Below, piece by piece: positions 1 to 9,459 of a stretch of 31,622 nucleotides of DNA. Source of the stretch: Actinomycetes bacterium (GTDB lineage: Bacteria; Actinomycetota; Acidimicrobiia; Acidimicrobiales; Acidimicrobiaceae); the NCBI GenBank assembly GCA_021819725.1, contig JAKAQR010000033.1, positions 1-31,622 on the forward strand, given 5' to 3'. How positions within the stretch are numbered: the stretch's first letter is position 1; each line of letters begins with the position of its first letter. Below the pieces are notes generated by a model, which saw only the letters and a list, made by a program, of their open reading frames with translations, ran no database searches and was not told where the DNA came from. Made by a program: the position numbers and the translations under genes.

Positions 1-2080
1 TGCTTGTTACCGTCGTACCCGCTGGGTCGGTGGCCGTGGCAGATGCAGTGTCACTCACTTTGCCATTGGTGATGTCAGTGCTTGTCACGGTGTAGGTACC
101 GGTACAGGTGACACTTGCGCCAGCCGCGAGTGACGTGGCTGGGCAAGAGATCGGGCCAGCGAGACTCTCACCAGTGACCGATTGATTATCAGTCACGGAG
201 AGGTTGTTCAACGCGGTGTTGCCCGTGTCAGTGACAACAAAGTCATAGGTAACGCTCTGACCTACCGTGGTGATGGGGTTCGGGGAACCAGGGGCTTCAG
301 TCTTGGTGAGGGAGAGACCAGGGGTGGACAATGGCGCAGTAACTGGACTGGCCACAACCGTCACAATGTCTGATGCGCTTTGTGGAGTCGCGTCAGGGGA
401 GCTTACCGTGGCGGTGTTATCGAATTGCGTGCCTGGTGCACCGACACCAACCACCGGTACGGTTATTGGTGGCAAGGCAGTACCCGGTGTCAACAGACCT
501 GTACCCTCAGTAAGGTAGTAGACACATGTCTCAAGGTAAGGGCCAGTAATCCCACCTGACTGATTGCAGGTCCAGTCGGTGCCCGTAGCAGGGCCGGTAG
601 GCGTAATGCCAGCCGGGAGTGGGTCAGTCACTGTGATCGGGAAACCGGAAGGATTGTTTGTCTGCTCTAGAGTGCCGGCAGTCTCAGAGAAATACGGTTC
701 GTCTGAAGCTGACTCGCTGGATAGCCCGGCGGTAATCGTCCAGTCAAAAGGGGCACCAGAAGTCGTGACATGGTTCACATTGTCGGTCTTCGTGATCGAG
801 AGGATTGGGCCAAGCGAGAAGTACGCGGGACTTGATCCGACGAGCACAAAGTCATCAGCACCGAGACTCAACGATTGCGGGGTTGATTCGTAGTTGAGCG
901 CTACAGAGCCAACCGAAGCGCCAGAACTGGTTCCACTACCCGAGAATGTCGAAGGATTAAACCAACCAAAATCAACTTCGCCGCCGGTACTTGCCTTGCC
1001 ATTTACGTTACCAGAGGCAACCCACAGATTGCCCGTCGTTGGATCCAGCGTCATGGACTCCGCCTGACTTGCTCCTCCAGGGACGTTATTTATCGTGTAA
1101 ACCCTGCCAGTTCCAGACGTTGTCGCTGGATTCGGCAAATCCCCAGGAATGGGAACGTAGCCGATCTGAGTATGGAACTCTCGCACGAACCACAGCCGAG
1201 TGCCGGACTGCGACAACTGAAAGTCGCCCCAACCTCCTGACGCCGCAAGGGTCCATGAGTAGGTGGGAGTGGCTGCAGCCGTCGATCCGTTCCCACCGAG
1301 GTTGTAAAGGTCGATAGCACTGCCCGATGTCCCCACAAACGCATACACCGAGCCTCCGATGGCATTCACCGACAAACCACCACCTGGGGAAAGGCCCGTG
1401 ACCAAACGCGTTACAGTATCAGTTGTGGTGTTCCAGGCGAACAGCGAGCTCTTCCCAAGCCAATACACCGTCGAGCCAAGCGACGCAATTGGGTACACCT
1501 CGTTGCCTGTTATAAAGGCGCCCGAGGATGGCACGGGTGGACAAGTGAGTGCAGCAGAACTGGATGTCAAAGTCCATACCGAATAGGACGGCGTTGTTGT
1601 TGAGTCCGTGGCCGTTGGGAGACCCGCGAGGTTCACTGCGATGACCGGACACGCACCGGTACCACCGACAGGATTCGCGCCATTGACGTTGCGATAGTAG
1701 AGCGTGTCTCCGATAGCAACTCCATCGCCGAGCGCTACTCCAGCCAGAGAGCTTGGCAGCTGTATAATTCCAACCGCCGCATGAGGGGCTGAACCCGACA
1801 CATCAATAATTTCGTTAGTACTAGTAACACCGTTCCCACCATCAGTGTCTACGTAGTAGTTGCCGTTGGCGGCTTGAACCGTCTGCTCAAGGTGGACAGT
1901 GGAAGACAGTACGCCCCCGTTGATCAAAGAAGCCACGTTGAACGCCACTGGCGTATAGACAGGAGTGTTGTTGCTCGCTAACGACGAGCTTGACGTGCCA
2001 ACTGCAGCAATGGCGGTCGACCCCAAGGCCAACACCAGACCACCCAACACGCGCGTTCCTAGCCCAAACTTGCGTTGCAT
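1..2080 (-). CDS. Secreted DUF11-repeat surface protein (C-terminus beyond window)
   Basis: The reading frame is open from an ATG at 2080 to the window edge, giving about 693 residues; the C-terminus is missing. A GGAGGG Shine-Dalgarno lies just upstream. The N-terminus is a typical export signal (MQRKFGLGTR, then a hydrophobic Leu/Ala/Gly stretch), with likely cleavage around residues 28-36. Residues about 40-420 are rich in Gly, Ser, Thr and aromatic residues, with repeated Tyr/Trp-containing strands, suggesting a beta-propeller-like region. From about residue 420 (LSITKTDN) and again from about 587 (LSLTKTEAPG) come domains of the DUF11/DUF7507 conserved-repeat type, the second with VTYDFVVTDTGNTALNNLSV. 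Such repeats are extracellular beta-sandwich stalks in bacterial surface proteins. No LPXTG or other anchor can be seen because the end is cut off. The role is probably cell-surface or matrix; the ligand is unknown. Confidence 0.85.
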   Translation of the reverse strand, partial: MQRKFGLGTRVLGGLVLALGSTAIAAVGTSSSSLASNNTPVYTPVAFNVASLINGGVLSSTVHLEQTVQAANGNYYVDTDGGNGVTSTNEIIDVSGSAPHAAVGIIQLPSSLAGVALGDGVAIGDTLYYRNVNGANPVGGTGACPVIAVNLAGLPTATDSTTTPSYSVWTLTSSSAALTCPPVPSSGAFITGNEVYPIASLGSTVYWLGKSSLFAWNTTTDTVTRLVTGLSPGGGLSVNAIGGSVYAFVGTSGSAIDLYNLGGNGSTAAATPTYSWTLAASGGWGDFQLSQSGTRLWFVREFHTQIGYVPIPGDLPNPATTSGTGRVYTINNVPGGASQAESMTLDPTTGNLWVASGNVNGKASTGGEVDFGWFNPSTFSGSGTSSGASVGSVALNYESTPQSLSLGADDFVLVGSSPAYFSLGPILSITKTDNVNHVTTSGAPFDWTITAGLSSESASDEPYFSETAGTLEQTNNPSGFPITVTDPLPAGITPTGPATGTDWTCNQSGGITGPYLETCVYYLTEGTGLLTPGTALPPITVPVVGVGAPGTQFDNTATVSSPDATPQSASDIVTVVASPVTAPLSTPGLSLTKTEAPGSPNPITTVGQSVTYDFVVTDTGNTALNNLSVTDNQSVTGESLAGPISCPATSLAAGASVTCTGTYTVTSTDITNGKVSDTASATATDPAGTTVTS

Positions 2081-2710
2081 CAAACCCTCCAAGTACTCGA
2101 CGTGGATAATCATAACACTCTCTGAAACGAATTGTTCAAGTAATCCATGAATATTGCCGATAAGCGCATCTCTGAGTCAGAATAACCACACAAGCGGACA
2201 ATATCAGGGGCCTTCCAGTCTGATCTAGTACAGAACTGAGCGCTCCGCGACAGATCAAAACGCACTCGAATGGCAGTTCTGTTCTTGACCCTAGGTTCGG
2301 CCGCCGTCGATGGATTATCGCATCCATCGGAGTAAACAACGAACTTGAGAATTCATTCATAACGGTAACGGGCCCTCAGACTGGCAAAACTTCTCGGGTG
2401 CGAGTACCTCAGAGAGCGACGGATTAGCTCTACTACTATCCCACAAGAGACACGATCCTTGCTGAAAGGAGACTGGGTGGCGGGTGGTCCAACGCCCGAG
2501 AGAAAAAATGCGCCACTCCGAAACCTCGCGGCTGCGTCAGCTACAGAAGCCTCACTGTCCCAACCAAGTGAGCCAACTCTATCTCTCGTGTACACTCCCT
2601 CGACGTAGTTCCTAATCACCACTTGGGGCTCCTCAATGACCACCAAACGTGCAGCTCGCGGAAGGGACAGGATCTATGATGATCTCAAAACCAAAAAAGG
2701 ATAAAATAAT
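2081..2710. other. Intergenic region, no supportable gene
   Basis: This stretch separates the divergent DUF11 protein gene and the substrate-binding protein gene, so promoters for both should lie here. The short minus-strand frames in it (2136-2360 and 2353-2646) have no recognisable domain and no convincing ribosome binding site. It is locally more AT-rich just before 2711, where AAAGGA at 2696-2701 serves as the ribosome binding site of the next gene. I could not assign -35/-10 boxes with confidence. Confidence 0.5.
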
Positions 2711-4546
2711 ATGCGTCGTTCAATTCGATTTGCAGGAGCCGCCGTCGCGGCTGGGGCTTTGCTTGCAGCCTGCGGTTCCACGAGCTCGAGTTCAAGCACA
2801 AGCTCATCGTCAACCCAGCCGATCAAGGGTGGTACCGCCTACTTTGCGGAACAGCCCGGCGCCTCCCCTAACTACATCTTTCCTCTCACCCCAAGCGGGG
2901 AGTTCTCCGTCAACAACCTCGCGCAGTTCCAGGTGCTCATGTACCGACCTCTTTATTACTTTGGGAACGGCAACAAGGCAGCCATCAACTACAACCTCTC
3001 CATCGGCAACCAGCCCGTTTTCTCGAATGGAGATAAGACGGTTACGGTCACACTCAAGCATTACGAATGGTCTAATGGTACACCAGTCACCTCGCGCGAT
3101 GTCCTCTTCTTCATGAACCTGGTGAAGGCAGAGAAGGCGAACTGGGGAGCCTACGTGCCTGGGGCCTTTCCTGACAACGTGGTCTCAACCACCGCACCCA
3201 ACGCCACCACCGTTGTCTTCCAGCTCAACAAGGCCTATAACCCGACCTGGTTCACCTATAACGAGCTCTCCCAGATCACCCCATTCCCGATGGCTTGGGA
3301 TCGCACATCCTTGACCCAGTCCGCTCCCAACCCCAATGCTGCCAATCTGCCTGATACCACCACGACTGGGGTCAAAGCGGTCTATTCGTTCCTGAACTCC
3401 CAAGCCTCCGATCTCTCCACCTATGCCACCAGCCCGGTATGGTCGATCGTTGATGGGCCGTGGAAACTCTCGAGCTTCACCACCGTTGGCAGGGCGGTAT
3501 TTGTACCTAACACTAAGTACTCCGGCCCGGACAAGCCAAAGCTCTCGGAGTTCGTCGAACTGCCCTTCACCAGTGCATCCTCAGAGTTCAACGTACTTCG
3601 TGCCGGGAACAACGCGATCACCTACGGATACGTCCCGACCGAAGACCTGACTCAGAAGGCGAGCGTCGAGGCCCTTGGTTACACCATCAACCCGTGGGTT
3701 GACCTAGGTTTTAACTTCTTCCCGATCAACCTCAACAACCCGACCTATGGACCGGTCTTTCAGCAGCTTTACTTCCGACAGGCGCTTGAGCACCTGATCG
3801 ACCAGCCTGCCTGGATCACCCATTTCCTTGACGGCTATGGGGTGACGACTTCCTCACCGGTGCCGACCGAACCGAGCAACACCTTTGCCGATGCCACCTC
3901 GAGGACGATCCAATATCCGTATTCAATCTCTGCCGCAAAGAACCTCCTGACCTCCCACGGCTGGAAGATCACCAACGGTGTGATGACCTGTGAGAGTCCT
4001 GGAACCTCGGCGACCGAGTGTGGAGCCAACATCCCACAGGGTCGGAAAATGACCTTCAACATGATCTATGCATCAGGTGTCACCTCGCTCGCCCAGGAGA
4101 TGACGGCGCTCTCCTCGGCCGCCAAACAGGTCGGGATCGTCCTCAATATCTCGGCACAGCCCTTCAACAGCGTCATCTCCGATCAGCCGCACTGCACCGC
4201 CACCCAGTCGGACTGCAGCTGGGAGATGGTCAACTGGGGCGGTGGCTGGGAGTACAGTCCGGATAACTACCCAACCGGTGGGGAACTCTTCGGTTCGGGA
4301 CCAGGTCATACCGGGTTCAGCAACTACGCTAACAATCAGGCCAACCAACTGATCGACGCGACCCATACGGCCACCAACGCCCAGGGAGCCCTCGACGCCT
4401 ATCAGAACTTCATGGACAAGACCTTGCCGGTGATCTATCAGCCCTATCCGGACTACGCGATCTCCGCAATCGCAAAGAAGCTCGGCGGGGTGACACAGAA
4501 CCCGTATCTCGATCTCGCCCCCGAGACGTGGTACTTCACGAAGTAG
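2711..4546 (+). CDS. ABC transporter substrate-binding lipoprotein, family 5 (peptide/nickel type)
   Basis: A 611-residue extracytoplasmic solute-binding protein of the SBP_bac_5 family (DppA/OppA/NikA-like). The N-terminus is a lipoprotein signal: basic MRRSIR, a hydrophobic Ala-rich stretch and the lipobox LLAAC with Cys21 as the lipidated residue, followed by a Ser/Thr-rich linker (about 22-38). The body shows family features: NLAQFQVLMYRPLYYF near the N-terminus, an LKHYEWSNGTPVTSRDVLFF segment (the usual 'W.DG.P.TA.DV.F' motif, here with Asn for Asp), and YFRQALEHLIDQ in the middle. Family members bind oligopeptides, nickel chelates or sugars; substrate cannot be assigned here. No permease or ATPase gene is adjacent (the next gene encodes an MFS carrier after a terminator), so it must work with a transporter encoded elsewhere or act alone. 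AAAGGA lies 9 nt before the ATG. Confidence 0.93.
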   Translation: MRRSIRFAGAAVAAGALLAACGSTSSSSSTSSSSTQPIKGGTAYFAEQPGASPNYIFPLTPSGEFSVNNLAQFQVLMYRPLYYFGNGNKAAINYNLSIGNQPVFSNGDKTVTVTLKHYEWSNGTPVTSRDVLFFMNLVKAEKANWGAYVPGAFPDNVVSTTAPNATTVVFQLNKAYNPTWFTYNELSQITPFPMAWDRTSLTQSAPNPNAANLPDTTTTGVKAVYSFLNSQASDLSTYATSPVWSIVDGPWKLSSFTTVGRAVFVPNTKYSGPDKPKLSEFVELPFTSASSEFNVLRAGNNAITYGYVPTEDLTQKASVEALGYTINPWVDLGFNFFPINLNNPTYGPVFQQLYFRQALEHLIDQPAWITHFLDGYGVTTSSPVPTEPSNTFADATSRTIQYPYSISAAKNLLTSHGWKITNGVMTCESPGTSATECGANIPQGRKMTFNMIYASGVTSLAQEMTALSSAAKQVGIVLNISAQPFNSVISDQPHCTATQSDCSWEMVNWGGGWEYSPDNYPTGGELFGSGPGHTGFSNYANNQANQLIDATHTATNAQGALDAYQNFMDKTLPVIYQPYPDYAISAIAKKLGGVTQNPYLDLAPETWYFTK

Positions 4547-4580
4547 ACCTCCAAGAGGTCTCTTGATTCAATTCAGACTA

Positions 4581-4609
4581 CGAAGGGCGCCGATCACCGG
4601 CGCCCTTCG
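4581..4609 (+). terminator. Hairpin terminator after substrate-binding protein gene
   Basis: A perfect 11-bp inverted repeat, CGAAGGGCGCC (4581-4591) and GGCGCCCTTCG (4599-4609), with a 7-nt loop, begins 35 nt after the stop codon. There is no T tract, as is common for actinobacterial terminators. It separates the lipoprotein gene from the MFS gene. Confidence 0.75.
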
Positions 4610-4990
4610 GCTATGGTCGTCACCCAACCAAGAAAGCAACAGAGCGAGTACACCAAACACAACCAGCCCCATCTCATGCATCCGACCATCAATGACTACC
4701 GGCCCGTCACACTCCAGTCAGTGCAGAAGCGCAACCACCGGCACCCCAATAGGCGCAGCTTTCTAGACACCTTGCCGGATTGGATCGAGTTGATCGAGAC
4801 ATGCCGCTCTTGACTGCCACAGCCAACGACACGTAAAGGGCACGACTGAACCCGTCGAGCCAACTGACTCTTCATCGACTGTTCACCCGACATCTCCCCT
4901 GGCGTTCGATCATGGCAACTTCGCGCACCTACGTTATCGCTGTCGCGATAGATAGGCGCAGCCAGAGAACAACAAAGGAGGTCAGAAGGT
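4610..4990. other. Intergenic region upstream of MFS gene, with a short palindrome
   Basis: About 380 nt without a supportable gene; the short overlapping frames here have no recognisable product. A perfect palindrome TATCGC-TGTC-GCGATA at 4935-4950 lies 41 nt before the MFS start and could be a regulator binding site; this is inference only. A strong AAAGGAGGT Shine-Dalgarno precedes the MFS ATG. Confidence 0.4.
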
Positions 4991-6409
4991 ATGAGTGAGG
5001 TGATGGGTGGAGACTGGGACCCGTTTGCGGTCCAAGATCATTCCAAGTTTCAATGGTTCCACTGGAAGTCAATTTTTACCACCTCGATGGGCGTATTTGC
5101 CGACGGATACGACCTCTCCTCGATCGGCATCGTACTGCCGCTCGTCCTCGCCTCCTTCGGCATCAAGTCGCTCGTCGGCATCGAGGCCTCTCTGCTCACG
5201 GCCTCAGCGCTGGGTGGTGCGGTGATCGGGGCGCTCATCTTTGGGTTACTCGCCAACAGGGGGCGCAAACGGTTCTACGGTCTCGATGTTGGTCTGATGA
5301 CGCTCGGTGCACTCCTGCAGATCTTCGTCACTAACGTCCCGGAGCTGATCGCCGTCAGGCTGTTGTTAGGAATCGGAGTCGGCGCCGACTATGTCCTATC
5401 CCCCATGATCATGGGAGAACATGCGAACGCCAAGGACCGCGGAAAAACCATGTCCTTTGGCTTCGGACTGATGTGGGGTTTTGGTGCGGTGCTTTCCGCA
5501 TTCCTGTACTTCGTCCTGCATGGCCTCGGCGTAGCACCAGAGCTGATCTGGCGCATTGTCCTCGGTTTCGGTTCGGTACCAACGCTCGCGGTCATCTATC
5601 TACGGCGCAAGATGCCAGAGACGGCACGGTTCCTTGGAAGGATCAAAGGAGACGCAAAAGCCACTGCGTCCGTGGTCACCCAGGCCTCGAGTGTCGCCAC
5701 GATATCCGATTCCTTCGAGAATCTCAAAGACCCTCACGGCTTTGGCTTCTACTTTCGCCGTGAATGGAGAACCTTCCTTGGCGCATGCCTTTTATGGTTC
5801 CTCTTTGACATGGTCGCATACTCGAGCATTCTCTTTGGTCCCTCAGTCATCGCCAAGCACATCGGTCTTGGTCCCGATACCTTCCAGTTCCTCATGGAGG
5901 GCGCATTCACCATTCCAGGTGGAATCGTTGCTCTTCTGTTGATCGACAGGGCAGGTAGAAAACCACTACAGTTGCTGGGATTCATCGGCATGGCTGGAGC
6001 TCTCATCTCGTATGGCTTGGTTACCGGTGGAGGAGCATTGGCCGCTGCACCAGTGCTTGCCTTTGTTCTCTATGGCTCGCAGAACTTCTTCTCGCAAGCT
6101 GGCCCAGGGTCAGTAAGTGCATCTGGAGTCCTAGGGGTCGAGCTCGCGCCGACAAAGGTACGTGGAACGGTTCAAGCCCTCACCGTCGCCTCCGGTCGTC
6201 TTGGTGCAACCCTGACCGCCTTCGTCTTCCCCTTCCTCATCCGCGACTACGGTGAATCCTTTGCGGTGTACTTTCTCGCCGGGTTAGCGATCTTGGCGGC
6301 GGTCGTTACCCTCTGGGTCATACCCGAGACCAAGCGAAGGAGCCTCGAACAATCATCGGGTGAGGCGCACCTCGTCGAAGAGGAGAGGTTAGCAAAAGTG
6401 TCTGACTGA
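4991..6409 (+). CDS. MFS transporter, sugar-porter/phosphate-symporter-like
   Basis: A 472-residue integral membrane carrier with about 12 hydrophobic segments. MFS signatures are clear: FADGYDLSSIGIVLPLVL in TM1 with an acidic residue, the loop 2-3 motif NRGRKRFYG, a MPETARFL segment before the long central loop, the repeated motif IDRAGRKPLQ between TM8 and TM9, and VIPETKRRSLE at the end. The PETK motif resembles the PETKG ending of sugar-porter carriers, and the overall layout also fits phosphate:H+ or aromatic-acid:H+ symporters. Family knowledge says these use the proton gradient; the substrate cannot be named. The start is set by AAAGGAGGT 8 nt upstream of the ATG. The gene is monocistronic, with its own terminator. 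Confidence 0.9.
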   Translation: MSEVMGGDWDPFAVQDHSKFQWFHWKSIFTTSMGVFADGYDLSSIGIVLPLVLASFGIKSLVGIEASLLTASALGGAVIGALIFGLLANRGRKRFYGLDVGLMTLGALLQIFVTNVPELIAVRLLLGIGVGADYVLSPMIMGEHANAKDRGKTMSFGFGLMWGFGAVLSAFLYFVLHGLGVAPELIWRIVLGFGSVPTLAVIYLRRKMPETARFLGRIKGDAKATASVVTQASSVATISDSFENLKDPHGFGFYFRREWRTFLGACLLWFLFDMVAYSSILFGPSVIAKHIGLGPDTFQFLMEGAFTIPGGIVALLLIDRAGRKPLQLLGFIGMAGALISYGLVTGGGALAAAPVLAFVLYGSQNFFSQAGPGSVSASGVLGVELAPTKVRGTVQALTVASGRLGATLTAFVFPFLIRDYGESFAVYFLAGLAILAAVVTLWVIPETKRRSLEQSSGEAHLVEEERLAKVSD

Positions 6410-6464
6410 TCGCACGGCAAGAGGGTCCGTCCGTCACCGGATTGCCTACTGATCGGTCATAGTG

Positions 6465-6495
6465 TCACTCCTCGGCTGAGGGAGCCGAGGAGTGA
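6465..6495 (+). terminator. Hairpin terminator after MFS gene
   Basis: A 13-bp perfect stem (TCACTCCTCGGCT at 6465-6477, AGCCGAGGAGTGA at 6483-6495) with a 5-nt GAGGG loop is followed by TCTCTTTT. It looks like a good intrinsic terminator 55 nt after the MFS stop codon. Confidence 0.85.
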
Positions 6496-6893
6496 TCTCT
6501 TTTGGGACACCTTTTTGAATGGTTATCGCGAATCCTTCGTCGCGAGCGATTGATCCTGCCAACCGTCCCAGAAAGTTCTGCCCGGTCGGCAAGCGGTCGA
6601 GTCGATCGCAGATCAAAACACCGAGAGCAATCCACATCGAGGGGCATGTCGGTTCATCCAAGGCTGGACAGATGCTCCCTGGTGACAGCATCTTCGAGCT
6701 TCAGATCCCATCATCGTCGATCCCCTAACACCACTGGCCAGCCATCAGGTAGCTCGATGATGTAGTACAATAATCACAGCGACCGATGCACCTATCTGGC
6801 ATAGCTTTAGCGCATAACCGCTCGCCATTTCTAGTGATAGGGCGAGCGAGAAGACAAAGCTATCGATTCACAGGATGACCACGAAGGACGACC
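6496..6893. other. Intergenic region upstream of hypF, with inverted repeat
   Basis: About 400 nt with no supportable gene. A perfect 8-bp inverted repeat, CGCTCGCC (6819-6826) and GGCGAGCG (6841-6848), with a 14-nt AT-rich centre lies 45 nt ahead of hypF. It could be an operator or a leader hairpin controlling hypF. I see no convincing -35/-10 pair. Confidence 0.4.
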
Positions 6894-9164
6894 ATGGCGA
6901 CACTAATTAGAGTGCTTGGAGTAGTCCAAGGTGTTGGCTTTCGACCCTTCATCTACCAGCGGGCAGTTCAGCTCGGTTTTCGCGGATGGGTTCGCAATGA
7001 CGGCTTAGGTGTCACCATCTACCTCAGCGAAGACGTCACCCACGACGAGGTGGTCTCCACACTGTTGGCAGATCCGCCACCCAGCGCTCGCATTGATACC
7101 GTTGGGGTCACAACGGTGACGCCGACACCGACTGAAGGCTTCCAGGTTCTGCACTCAGAGACGACGGGAACAAAACGAGCTGAGATCCCGACCGACTTGG
7201 CCATATGCGCTGACTGTCGAACGGAGCTCTTTGATCCGGCGGATCGGCGCTATCTCTATCCCTACATCAACTGCACAAACTGTGGACCACGATATTCGGT
7301 CGTCCAAGCCCTTCCTTATGACCGTCTCAACACGACAATGGCGCCCTGGCAACTCTGTGAGGCATGCCAACATGAGTACACCGATCCCTCTAACCGTCGC
7401 TTCCACGCTGAGCCAATCGCCTGTTCCGGCTGTGGTCCTACCTATCGTCTCATCACCAGCGACGCTAACGGGATGGCGCTTGAGGGTCAGCGGGCCATCA
7501 AACAGGCGGCCACCGATCTTCGCAACGGACACATCATCGCGGTCAAAGGGATCGGCGGCTATCTCTTGGCGTGTGACGCGACCAATGCTTCGGCCGTCGA
7601 GCAACTACGAGTGCGCAAGTTTCGCAAAGACAAGCCATTCGCGCTCATGGCAAAGGACATACAAGCGGTTCGCACGGTCGCGCACCCGACGGCCCAAGAG
7701 GAGCGGCTGCTCGTTAGCTCGCGCGCTCCAATCGTGCTACTCGAACCCGTCACCATGATCGCCATGATCGCACCCGAGGCCCCTCGCCTTGGATTTATGC
7801 TGGGTTACGCGCCAATCCACCTCCTACTCTTTCACTACGGCGCGCCTGACATTTTGGTCATGACCAGCGGCAACCGCTCGTCAGAACCCATGATCATCGA
7901 TAACGAAGTAGCGCTAGAACTCCTTGATGGTATCGCTGACGCGATTCTTCTCGGCGAGCGGCCGATTGCTCGACGAGTTGACGACTCCGTCGCCCAACTC
8001 GATCACCAGCAGCGTCTCGTGTTGCTTCGTCGAGCGCGGGGTTTCGCCCCCGCCAGGGTGACCGAGCTTGGAGCGCATCCGGGCGTCGTGCTTGGGTGCG
8101 GGGCAGATCTCAAGTCAACCGTGACGATAAGTATCGACGGGATTGCTCATACGAGCCCCTATCTAGGCGACCTCTCGTATCGGGATGTACAACAAGCACA
8201 TCGCCAAAGCGTTGCAGATATGGTGAAGCTCTTCGACCTCCAGACCAGCGACGTTGTCCTTGTAACCGATGCCCATCCCGACTATCACGCCCATCGACTC
8301 GCTGATGCCTACGCCGAACAGTTTGGAGTCGATCACCCACTCGAGATCCAGCATCATCGAGCACATATCGCCTCTGTAGCCGCTGAGCACCAACTTTTCG
8401 AGCAGCAGATATTAGGCGTCGCCTTCGACGGGACTGGTTACGGGGACGACGGAACGACCTGGGGTGGTGAATTCCTCACCGGGACGCTCAGCAAAGGCTT
8501 GCAACGTATCGCCCACATCGAGGTCTCCACACTGCCCGGTGGGGATGCCGCAGCACGCTTTCCGTTGCAGTGCCTCTTTGGATTCGTCGACTCCAACTCC
8601 TGGAACCGTTGGATCGCCCCACAGCTCACACCCGAAATCCAACACAATCTCGAGATGGCCGCTAGCTTCGCATCCCATCTCACAACCTCAGTGGGGCGTC
8701 TCTTCGATGCCATGGCCGCAATTCTTGGCTACCATCAGCGCATCACCTATGAGGGGCAGGCCGCCATCTGGCTGGAGGCATTAGCCAGCGAGGCTCTTAG
8801 CCGTGGCTACCTCCCTCGCCTCGACCCCCTGCTCACCTTCCGAGGTCGCCAAATCCGCTACCGAGAGTACTTTGCCGAATCGCTTGAACGAGCGGTTGAT
8901 CAGTGCGACAGGAGAGAACTCGCCGCCGACTTCCACTACTCGCTCGCACACGCGACCGTCACGGCGCTCGATCAACTCAAGCGTCAGCATGCCAGCGAGG
9001 TTATCTGTCTATCAGGAGGGGTCTTTCAAAACGTTGTCCTCCGGGATGCGATCGATCGCCTCTATGATCGAGGGCTCTACTATAACGAGAGCCTCAGTTG
9101 CAACGATGAGAACATCTCGCTTGGCCAGGTAGCTCTTGTCACCAGTCAACGACGTACACCCTGA
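6894..9164 (+). CDS. hypF: Carbamoyltransferase HypF (NiFe-hydrogenase cyanide-ligand synthesis)
   Basis: A 756-residue cytoplasmic maturation enzyme that uses carbamoyl phosphate and ATP to carbamoylate the HypE C-terminal cysteine, the first step to the CN ligands of the NiFe site. Domains in order: acylphosphatase-like (residues 1-90, VLGVVQGVGFRPFIYQ), two zinc-finger motifs (Cys105/108/127/130 and Cys155/158/177/180), a YrdC-like domain (about 195-380, with DKPFALMAK and TSGNRSSEPM), and a Kae1-like domain with HHRAHIASVAAEH, FDGTGYGDDGTTWGGEF and LSGGVFQN. The length fits the family (about 750-780). An AAGGA motif precedes the ATG. It is on the plus strand and converges on hypC with only 11 nt between the stop codons, apart from the main hydrogenase operon, so it has its own promoter. 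Confidence 0.97.
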   Translation: MATLIRVLGVVQGVGFRPFIYQRAVQLGFRGWVRNDGLGVTIYLSEDVTHDEVVSTLLADPPPSARIDTVGVTTVTPTPTEGFQVLHSETTGTKRAEIPTDLAICADCRTELFDPADRRYLYPYINCTNCGPRYSVVQALPYDRLNTTMAPWQLCEACQHEYTDPSNRRFHAEPIACSGCGPTYRLITSDANGMALEGQRAIKQAATDLRNGHIIAVKGIGGYLLACDATNASAVEQLRVRKFRKDKPFALMAKDIQAVRTVAHPTAQEERLLVSSRAPIVLLEPVTMIAMIAPEAPRLGFMLGYAPIHLLLFHYGAPDILVMTSGNRSSEPMIIDNEVALELLDGIADAILLGERPIARRVDDSVAQLDHQQRLVLLRRARGFAPARVTELGAHPGVVLGCGADLKSTVTISIDGIAHTSPYLGDLSYRDVQQAHRQSVADMVKLFDLQTSDVVLVTDAHPDYHAHRLADAYAEQFGVDHPLEIQHHRAHIASVAAEHQLFEQQILGVAFDGTGYGDDGTTWGGEFLTGTLSKGLQRIAHIEVSTLPGGDAAARFPLQCLFGFVDSNSWNRWIAPQLTPEIQHNLEMAASFASHLTTSVGRLFDAMAAILGYHQRITYEGQAAIWLEALASEALSRGYLPRLDPLLTFRGRQIRYREYFAESLERAVDQCDRRELAADFHYSLAHATVTALDQLKRQHASEVICLSGGVFQNVVLRDAIDRLYDRGLYYNESLSCNDENISLGQVALVTSQRRTP

Positions 9165-9175
9165 GACCAACGGTG

Positions 9176-9454
9176 CTACTGTAATGGGATTTCCTGGCCG
9201 GTGACAGAGGAGATGCCGAGTTCATCCTCCAACACACCCATAGAGCGAAAGAGACCCAGTGTCTCTAATGCATTCTGTTTCTCAAGTTTGGTCAACGCGA
9301 AACCAACGTGTACCAACACATAGTCACCCACCTCTACGTCAGGCAACGAAGCGAAACACACCTCTCGTGTGATGCCGACAAAGTCAACCTTCCCCATTTT
9401 GACGGGGCCAGAGTCATCCAGCTCCTCTATCCTTCCAGGAACACCAAGACACAT
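9176..9454 (-). CDS. hypC: Hydrogenase maturation chaperone HypC
   Basis: A 92-residue HypC/HupF family protein that binds the Fe(CN)2CO intermediate with HypD and delivers it to the large subunit. The start was set at the internal ATG so that the protein begins MCLGVPGRI, because Cys2 is the essential N-terminal ligand after Met removal; a TTG nine codons upstream (9478) would bury it. GGAGGA lies 9 nt before this ATG. The conserved VGDYVLVHVGFALTKL core is present. It is the last gene of the minus-strand hydrogenase operon, 5 nt after the NHL gene stop, and converges with hypF. Confidence 0.95.
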   Translation of the reverse strand: MCLGVPGRIEELDDSGPVKMGKVDFVGITREVCFASLPDVEVGDYVLVHVGFALTKLEKQNALETLGLFRSMGVLEDELGISSVTGQEIPLQ

Positions 9455-9459
9455 TTCGA

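Noticed and set aside
2353..2646. 97-codon minus-strand frame upstream of the lipoprotein gene
   Set aside because: No ribosome binding site, no domain, and it would cover the promoter region of the following gene.
2649..3116. 155-codon plus-strand frame overlapping the lipoprotein gene start
   Set aside because: It runs in another frame inside the well-supported substrate-binding protein gene and has a low-complexity Ser/Arg composition.
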